This document shows, in pieces, positions 1-5,020 of a stretch of DNA of 5,020 nucleotides (position 1 is its first letter; each line of letters starts with the position of its first letter). The translations under genes and the position numbers were made by a program. The notes beneath the pieces are model-generated. The model was not told where the DNA came from. It ran no database searches and saw nothing but the letters and a program-made list of their open reading frames with translations. The DNA is from Clostridiales bacterium (GTDB lineage Bacteria > Bacillota > Clostridia > Christensenellales > Aristaeellaceae). The stretch spans positions 1 through 5,020 of the forward strand of contig SFOF01000175.1 of the NCBI GenBank assembly GCA_004552515.1, written 5' to 3'.

Positions 1-65
1 AGGTCATGAAGGACGTGCTCAAGGCCTGCAGGAAGGTCGAGCCGGACTGCGAAATCGAGCTGTAA
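1..65 (+). CDS. Small heavy-metal-associated (HMA) domain protein, C-terminal fragment
   Basis: Only the last 20 codons are present. The frame runs in from the left edge and stops at TAA 63-65. The readable tail contains KACRKVEPDCEIEL. This resembles the end of the ferredoxin-like HMA fold in small Firmicute metal-binding proteins, where a 'kkvePdceI' segment forms the last beta strand. Such proteins bind a soft metal ion through an N-terminal CxxC motif, which lies outside this window and cannot be checked. They often sit directly upstream of a P1B-type metal ATPase, as here, and are thought to deliver or sense the metal. The ATPase that follows lacks an HMA domain of its own, which fits a split arrangement. 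An intrinsic terminator separates the two genes. The assignment rests on a short tail plus context, so it is moderate. Confidence 0.6.
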   Translation, partial: VMKDVLKACRKVEPDCEIEL

Positions 66-84
66 CTGCCGCCTGATCGATCCA

Positions 85-111
85 GCGCCCCGCGCCATGG
101 GGCGCATTTTT
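85..111 (+). terminator. Intrinsic terminator after the HMA-protein gene
   Basis: A perfect 7-bp GC stem (GCGCCCC 85-91 with GGGGCGC 99-105) has a 7-base loop and is followed by A and five T residues (107-111). It starts 20 bases after the stop codon of the HMA fragment and ends 65 bases before the ATPase start. It should end or attenuate transcription coming from the small gene, so the ATPase would be made at a lower level or from its own promoter. Confidence 0.8.
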
Positions 112-121
112 CCGAACGAAC

Positions 122-141
122 GATTAAACGATCGATTAATC
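122..141. promoter_or_regulatory. 20-bp near-perfect palindrome, candidate operator of the metal ATPase
   Basis: GATTAAaCGATCGaTTAATC is a 20-bp inverted repeat with a single mismatched pair (A128/A135). It lies between the upstream terminator and the ATPase ribosome binding site, where a repressor would block initiation. Its core TAAACGATCG (125-134) is identical to ten bases of the TetR-gene operator at 4969-4978. It does not look like the A/T-rich CadC/ArsR operator, nor like a MerR site with a 19-20 base spacer. No strong -35/-10 pair is visible around it; the best -10 guess is ATTAAT at 135-140 inside the palindrome. The symmetry is seen directly; the regulator is inferred. Confidence 0.55.
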
Positions 142-176
142 ATTGGGCGGCGTTCAGTAAAAAGGAGTGGACAGAG

Positions 177-2051
<1,875 letters not shown>

Positions 2052-2081
2052 CACGGGTTTATCGGACAACAGCATAGGAAA

Positions 2082-2130
2082 GGCGCTCCGTTCGGGTTTC
2101 CAGAAAGCCCGGCGGAGCGCCCTTTCGTTT
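2082..2130 (+). terminator. Intrinsic terminator of the ATPase gene
   Basis: A 9-bp perfect outer stem (GGCGCTCCG 2082-2090 with CGGAGCGCC 2113-2121) encloses, after a small internal loop, a second stem of about seven pairs (2093-2099 with 2105-2111, one G:U) and a 5-base loop. CTTTCGTTT follows (2122-2130), a somewhat broken T-tract. It lies about 30 bases after the ATPase stop. The stem is unusually long and makes the ATPase a transcription unit closed on its right side. Confidence 0.85.
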
Positions 2131-2193
2131 ACATAAGCTGAAATGTTAATAATTGGAGAAAGATGACTTTACAAATATTTACATAAGGCGTGT

Positions 2194-2221
2194 TTGTGAA
2201 AAGCACAATATATGGTATGAT
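2194..2221 (+). promoter_or_regulatory. Candidate distal promoter (extended -10) of the 228-aa gene
   Basis: TTGTGA (2194-2199) and TATGAT (2216-2221) are separated by 16 bases, with a TG element at 2213-2214 giving TGGTATGAT. Each box differs from the sigma-A consensus at one or two positions. A transcript would begin near 2228 and carry a leader of about 130 bases before the ATG at 2356. Confidence 0.45.
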
Positions 2222-2311
2222 CGGCATGACGATATACAAAGAAGTGCGCTTTAAGAATTAAGGATCTGCAAAGTTAGGCACACAACAGTAGTTTTGCGTT
2301 GGAAATGGATG

Positions 2312-2320
2312 TGTTATAAT
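2312..2320 (+). promoter_or_regulatory. Candidate proximal promoter (extended -10) of the 228-aa gene
   Basis: TGTTATAAT combines a perfect TATAAT (2315-2320) with the TGn extension. The -35 region is poor; TTTTGC at 2292-2297 has 17-base spacing, and TTGCGT at 2294-2299 only 15. Transcription would start near 2327, leaving a leader of about 29 bases. An extended -10 commonly makes up for a weak -35. Confidence 0.6.
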
Positions 2321-2355
2321 AATCCCGCAGACTTGAGAGAGGGGGCGCGGGGCAC

Positions 2356-3042
2356 ATGGCGATCCCGAGAGTGGACGATGTGCGCTATAGGGTGGACCGG
2401 CATCCGCCGCGGCTGACGGTCTGGCTGTTTAACGACGACAGCTTTTACGCGGATACGGCGGCCGATCGCGTGGCGCGCTATGATTTTGATCGGAGGCTCA
2501 ACCCGGACGGCACGTCGCCGGATCGGAAGGAAAAGCTGGATGTGGGCATTTACCGCACGCCCTTCCGCGATGGCTGGCGCTATACGATCTCATCGGACGT
2601 TCATGAACCGCTGTGCGCGCTGATCATTCGCTATGCGACCCACGGCTGGAAAACGGACGAGAACGGCGAGCGCGTGCCGGCCACCTATCTCAGGCACAAT
2701 CGCAAGGCGCTGGGGATTTTCGATTTGATAAAGCGCTATCTGCTGGTTCGGGACGAATGTCTGCTGGTGAACGATGGACTGCCGGAGAAGATATTGGATT
2801 ATCATGTCGCGTCGTCGGATTTCGGACGGATGCCCTGCTTTCAGGCGTCGCATAAGCGGCTGAGGGAATTTGAGGGAAATCTTGAGGACAGGCGAGAGGA
2901 ATACAGAGAAAACAGGCGGCGGGAGCAGGAGAGAAACGGCGGCAAAAAGCCGGGCGAGAGCAGAACCATTCGCAGAATACTCGGCGAACCGGGCGCTGCG
3001 CCGAAGGACGAAAGCGGCGGTGAAAACAGCAGGGAGCGTTGA
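2356..3042 (+). CDS. Hypothetical protein, 228 aa, soluble with charged C-terminal tail
   Basis: I do not recognise this protein. Residues 1-165 look like a folded, soluble domain with aromatic and charged stretches (VWLFNDDSFYAD at 22-33, DGWRYTISSD at 72-81) and one hydrophobic run around 119-130. There is no signal peptide, no membrane helix and no recognisable nucleotide- or metal-binding motif. Cysteines are few (87, 135, 161). From about 166 to 198 the sequence is dominated by Arg and Glu and may form a charged helix or coiled coil. The last 30 residues are Gly/Glu/Lys/Arg-rich and probably disordered, with a short TIRRILGEPG segment (204-213) that could be a binding motif. The start ATG follows a G-rich tract (GAGAGGGGG, then GCGGGG) rather than a clean ribosome binding site. 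Codon use matches the neighbours, and an extended -10 promoter lies just upstream, so the gene itself is likely real. It appears to be transcribed alone. Confidence 0.75.
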   Translation: MAIPRVDDVRYRVDRHPPRLTVWLFNDDSFYADTAADRVARYDFDRRLNPDGTSPDRKEKLDVGIYRTPFRDGWRYTISSDVHEPLCALIIRYATHGWKTDENGERVPATYLRHNRKALGIFDLIKRYLLVRDECLLVNDGLPEKILDYHVASSDFGRMPCFQASHKRLREFEGNLEDRREEYRENRRREQERNGGKKPGESRTIRRILGEPGAAPKDESGGENSRER

Positions 3043-3386
3043 GCAGGAAAGCTGCGGGATTGAAAATTTCAAGGCGATCGTTCAAGGAGACGTTTTTGAA
3101 TGTAGTGTCGCTCCGGATATGCCAGCGCGTATCGGCGGCCGCAAAGCCGGGCGCATCGGGACGTTCCGCGCAATCTGCGAGTTTCTCGGCTGCATGGGCG
3201 ATAGGAGCTGTATCAGCACCGCGGCACGCATGAAGGACGAGGCCGCTTGGCCCCGCCGCGGAAATCTCCGCGATAGCGCAGGCCGTCTGGCGATCGGCAG
3301 ATAGACAAGACCGGCTGAAGAGCCTGACGCGAAAGAGCGCCGCCCCCATTGCGGAAGCGGCGCGGCGATGAGAAAGGATGACTGCG
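3043..3386. other. Gene-poor stretch with GC-rich hairpins
   Basis: No convincing gene is seen on either strand. The open frames crossing it have Ser/Ala/Arg-rich, low-information translations typical of GC-rich non-coding DNA. Two compact hairpins are visible: CGCGGA/TCCGCG (3257-3262 with 3267-3272, 4-base loop) and GCGCCGC/GCGGCGC (3337-3343 with 3357-3363). Neither is followed by a T-run, so they are not standard terminators. The second lies about 23 bases before the small gene at 3387 and could affect its translation. No promoter was identified. Confidence 0.5.
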
Positions 3387-3611
3387 ATGGACAAGGATTT
3401 TCTCTGGCAGGCGGGGGAGCGGCTGCCCCGGATGCGGCTGATCGCCGAGGGCGCGATCGCGCGGCTCGAGAACAGCCCAGGCGAGGGCGACGCGCTGGCG
3501 CTCAACGACATGGCCGCGGCGCTCTATCTGCTGCGCGACGACGTTGAAGCGCTTCAGGCGGCCTACGCCGATTCGGACGCGCCGTTCACCTCCTGCGCAG
3601 TACGATTTTGA
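3387..3611 (+). CDS. Small hypothetical protein, 74 aa
   Basis: This is a short acidic protein of unrecognised family. The ATG at 3387 is preferred over the in-frame ATG at 3378 because AAAGGA (3373-3378) then sits eight bases upstream, whereas it would overlap the earlier start. Codons are strongly G/C-ending, like the flanking genes, which supports coding. The sequence is predicted mostly helical: 5-25 (LWQAGERLPRMRLIAEGAIA) and 40-64 (LNDMAAALYLLRDDVEALQ region), with a GEGD turn between them and Cys only near the end. There is no signal peptide, membrane helix or catalytic motif. A two-helix adaptor or DNA-associated small protein is possible, but nothing shows it. Its last 26 bases overlap the end of the methyltransferase gene on the other strand. 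Confidence 0.6.
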   Translation: MDKDFLWQAGERLPRMRLIAEGAIARLENSPGEGDALALNDMAAALYLLRDDVEALQAAYADSDAPFTSCAVRF

Positions 3612-4302
3612 TGAAGTTCAGGTATTTTCCCGCGCCGGCCTCCATTGATTTGCGGTCGGACACGGCGTATTCGTTCTCCTGTCTGAGCCAGTCGGCCCAC
3701 ACCTCGTCGTTCGATTGCATCTCGACGACCTCCAGCACCTCCGCGCCCCGGCACTGAGAAACCATGCGCCGCCAGTAGGGCACATCGTGCATATAGTCCA
3801 GCTGTTCGCTCGTCCACGAGAGCAGCAGCTCGGGCGGCAGATGGTCGTGGCAGTCCTGCTTCATGCCCGGAATGGCGATGTAGATCAGCCCGCCGCGCTT
3901 GACGAAGGGCAAAAGACACCGATCGAGATATTCGGGATCGCGCCCGAAATAGTTGTAGGAATCGGTGCTGACCACCGCGTCGAAGAAGTCCTTTTCGAAG
4001 GGCAGATCGGTCGCGTCGGCCTTGACGGGGATGATCTGATCGTCGCTGAGGCCCATGCTGCGGAAGAACGCGCGGTTTTCCGCCGGGTCGCTCCACAGAT
4101 CGGCGGCGTAGACGGTCAGTCCGTATTCGCGCGCCAGAAACACGCTGGTCAGGCCTTGTCCGCTGCCCAGATCGCACACCACGGCGCGCGGGGGCAGGGA
4201 AGCGCCCATGAGCAGCTCCTCCTCGAGCTTGATGGGGTTTGGCCCCATGATTTTTGCCTGCAATTCAGGCGCGTCGTATTTTTGGCTGAGAATGTAATTC
4301 AT
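3586..4302 (-). CDS. Class I SAM-dependent methyltransferase, 238 aa
   Basis: The protein is predicted to transfer a methyl group from S-adenosylmethionine to an unknown small-molecule substrate in the cytoplasm. It shows a Rossmann-type methyltransferase core: motif I DLGSGQG (44-50), an acidic residue closing strand 2 (D68 in YAADLW), the adenine-contacting KADATDLPF (94-102), and the strand-4 segment FDAVVSTDSYNYF (107-119). RGGLIYIAIPG (136-146) corresponds to strand 5 and the following turn. The C-terminal part (150-225), with WADWL and GAGKYLNF, is a family-specific cap that probably sets the substrate. AGGAGGT (4309-4315) lies six bases before the ATG, an ideal ribosome binding site. 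It is the second gene of an operon, 48 bases after the TetR gene, so it is probably controlled by that repressor. I recall close relatives from Clostridia annotated only as methyltransferases; the substrate is unknown. Confidence 0.9.
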   Translation of the reverse strand: MNYILSQKYDAPELQAKIMGPNPIKLEEELLMGASLPPRAVVCDLGSGQGLTSVFLAREYGLTVYAADLWSDPAENRAFFRSMGLSDDQIIPVKADATDLPFEKDFFDAVVSTDSYNYFGRDPEYLDRCLLPFVKRGGLIYIAIPGMKQDCHDHLPPELLLSWTSEQLDYMHDVPYWRRMVSQCRGAEVLEVVEMQSNDEVWADWLRQENEYAVSDRKSMEAGAGKYLNFIKIVLRRR

Positions 4303-4350
4303 ATCATGACCTCCTGTTCTGTTTTCAGTTGAGTTTTTATGGCGTTTTCG

Positions 4351-4947
4351 TCAGCGCGCGGCGATGAGCGCGGCGGCGCGGTTGAGCGCGCTGTCCACCA
4401 GCGCCGTGACGGCGGCCTTGTCCGAAGCGCCGTCATAGAGGACGTAGCCCAGCAGCATGGGCGCGTAAAGGAGAGCCGCCATATCCGCCGCGTCCGCCAC
4501 ATTCAGCGCCGCGAGCAGATCGCGCACATAGCCCAGCGGCCCCGCGCCGATATACTGCTGATACAGCGCGTTCATCTCCGCGCAGCCGAGCTGCTCGAGT
4601 GTCAGCATCCGCCGGAAATCGGCCGCGAACGCATCCTCCGTCCAGTATCGGAACTGCGCCCTGGCAAAGGCGGCCAGCTGCGCGACGGACGCGGCGCGGT
4701 AGGCCTCGGGCATGGCGTCGGCTGTGCCCGTCGGCAGATCAAACGCGGCGGCCTGCTCGGCGTCGCGCTGCGCCATGCGCTCGAGGATGCTGTCCAGCAG
4801 ATCGCGCTTGCTGGAAAAGTGTCTGTACAGCGCGCCCTTGGTCAGCCCCACCGCCTCGGCGATCTGGCTAACCGACGCCGCTTCAAAGCCGCAGCGCGCG
4901 AAGAGATGCAGCGCCGCGGAGAGTATGCTTTCACGCGTGTTGTTCAC
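4351..4947 (-). CDS. TetR/AcrR-family transcriptional repressor, 198 aa
   Basis: This is a one-component dimeric repressor that releases DNA on ligand binding. The N-terminal part has the canonical TetR fold: helix 1 TRESILSAALHLFARCGFEAASV (residues 4-26), then the helix-turn-helix VSQIAEAVGLTKGALYRHFSSKRDLL (26-51) with the hallmark YRHF. The C-terminal helical domain (about 55-198) includes FRRMLTLEQLGCAEMNALYQQYIGAGPLGYV; it would bind the ligand and form the dimer, and the ligand is unknown. The GTG at 4947 is chosen as start because GGGAGGT (4954-4960) lies six bases upstream. The ATG at 4962 would overlap that site and has none of its own, and the TTG at 5016 lies in the promoter. Length is normal for the family. 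Two palindromes overlap its promoter, indicating autorepression, and the methyltransferase gene follows in the same operon. Confidence 0.93.
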   Translation of the reverse strand: MNNTRESILSAALHLFARCGFEAASVSQIAEAVGLTKGALYRHFSSKRDLLDSILERMAQRDAEQAAAFDLPTGTADAMPEAYRAASVAQLAAFARAQFRYWTEDAFAADFRRMLTLEQLGCAEMNALYQQYIGAGPLGYVRDLLAALNVADAADMAALLYAPMLLGYVLYDGASDKAAVTALVDSALNRAAALIAAR

Positions 4948-4953
4948 AAAAAG

Positions 4954-4960
4954 ACCTCCC
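4954..4960 (-). promoter_or_regulatory. Ribosome binding site that fixes the GTG start of the TetR gene
   Basis: GGGAGGT on the minus strand, six bases before GTG 4947-4945. It overlaps the alternative ATG at 4962-4960, which argues against that start. Confidence 0.8.
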
Positions 4961-4967
4961 ATGAGCA

Positions 4968-4983
4968 GTAAACGATCGTTTAC
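4968..4983. promoter_or_regulatory. Operator O1 of the TetR-methyltransferase operon
   Basis: GTAAACGATCGTTTAC is a perfect 16-bp palindrome, the size and shape usual for TetR-family operators. It covers the predicted transcription start (near 4981) and the beginning of the leader, so a bound dimer would block initiation. Binding by the adjacent TetR protein is inferred from position and family. Confidence 0.85.
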
Positions 4984-4987
4984 ACCC

Positions 4988-5016
4988 ATTATAGTGAACG
5001 GTCGTTTACTTGTCAA
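4988..5016 (-). promoter_or_regulatory. Consensus sigma-A promoter of the TetR-methyltransferase operon
   Basis: On the minus strand, TTGACA (5016-5011) and TATAAT (4993-4988) both match consensus in all six positions, with the optimal 17-base spacer. Transcription should start at about 4981, giving a leader of about 34 bases. A promoter this strong normally needs tight repression, consistent with the two operators on it. Confidence 0.92.
4993..5010. promoter_or_regulatory. Operator O2, imperfect palindrome filling the promoter spacer
   Basis: AGTgAACGgtCGTTtACT is an 18-bp palindrome with one outer mismatch and a mismatched central pair. It shares the AACG/CGTT arms and outer T and A positions with O1. 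It spans the whole space between -35 and -10, a classic repressor position. Its centre is 26 bases from that of O1, about two and a half helical turns. Confidence 0.75.
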
Positions 5017-5020
5017 GGGG

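Larger units (their letters stand above)
2052..2355. other. AT-rich intergenic region between the ATPase and the 228-aa gene
   Basis: After the terminator, roughly 2131-2330 is clearly richer in A/T than any coding part of the window. It holds two candidate extended -10 promoters (listed separately) and a 10-bp direct repeat TTTACATAAG at 2128-2137 and 2178-2187, exactly 50 bases apart, with a related TTTACAAATA at 2168-2177. A weak GCAAA/TTTGC pairing (2268-2272 with 2293-2297) is the only hairpin seen. No convincing gene is present; the ATG-initiated frames are 7 and 11 codons long. Confidence 0.6.

Noticed and set aside
122..141. Palindrome considered as a CadC/ArsR, MerR-type or Fur/Zur site
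   Set aside because: It does not match the sequence or spacing I know for those regulators, and no promoter with a 19-20 base spacer surrounds it. A TetR-type CGATCG-centred site fits better.
2163..2186. Seven-codon mini-ORF after GGAGAAAG, considered as a leader peptide
   Set aside because: It lies upstream of both candidate promoters and has no regulatory codon run or attenuator hairpin, so no leader role is supported.
2870..3304. Plus-strand frame of 144 codons overlapping the end of the 228-aa gene
   Set aside because: Out of frame with the better-supported gene, no ribosome binding site, and no recognisable domain.
3337..3363. GC hairpin considered as a terminator
   Set aside because: Seven-base stem but a 13-base loop and no following T-run, and it immediately precedes a ribosome binding site.
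2690..3511. Long minus-strand open frame of 273 codons
   Set aside because: It runs antisense through the 228-aa gene, the gene-poor stretch and the 74-aa gene. Its translation is Ser/Ala/Arg/Pro-rich with no domain, and it has no ribosome binding site; it is a typical shadow in GC-rich DNA.
3715..4332. Plus-strand frame of 205 codons opposite the methyltransferase
   Set aside because: Antisense shadow. The minus strand has clear methyltransferase motifs and an ideal ribosome binding site.
4339..4971. Plus-strand frame of 210 codons opposite the TetR gene
   Set aside because: Arg/Gly/His-rich antisense shadow; the minus strand encodes an unmistakable TetR helix-turn-helix.

Overview
The window looks like a chromosomal segment of a GC-rich Firmicute, probably a Clostridia-type gut or anaerobe lineage. 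This is an inference from several signs: strong AGGAGG-type ribosome binding sites, textbook sigma-A promoters, intrinsic terminators, a heavy-metal ATPase paired with a separate small HMA protein, and a methyltransferase of a type I recall mainly from Clostridia. No marker fixes the genus.

Left part (1-2130, + strand): a metal-efflux locus. It opens with the last 20 codons of what looks like a small heavy-metal-associated (HMA) protein and an intrinsic terminator. A 20-bp near-palindrome follows, then a complete P1B-type ATPase of the Zn/Cd/Pb class (624 aa) closed by a strong terminator. The ATPase has no metal-binding domain of its own, so the upstream HMA protein is a natural partner.

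Middle part (2131-3386): an AT-rich intergenic stretch holds two extended -10 promoters reading rightward into an unrecognised 228-aa soluble protein with a very charged, probably disordered C-terminus. About 340 bases without a convincing gene follow. They contain only GC-rich hairpins and one doubtful mini-ORF.

Right part (3387-5020): a small unrecognised + strand gene (74 aa) overlaps tail-to-tail with a minus-strand operon. That operon encodes a TetR/AcrR-family repressor followed by a class I SAM-dependent methyltransferase. Its promoter is a perfect-consensus TTGACA-17-TATAAT, with one palindromic operator filling the spacer and a second covering the transcription start, so autorepression is very likely.

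The most notable link is that the palindrome before the ATPase shares a 10-bp identical core (TAAACGATCG) with the TetR operator. The repressor may therefore also act on the ATPase. No mobile element, CRISPR array, tRNA or rRNA was seen, and I did not find a convincing new multi-gene system.
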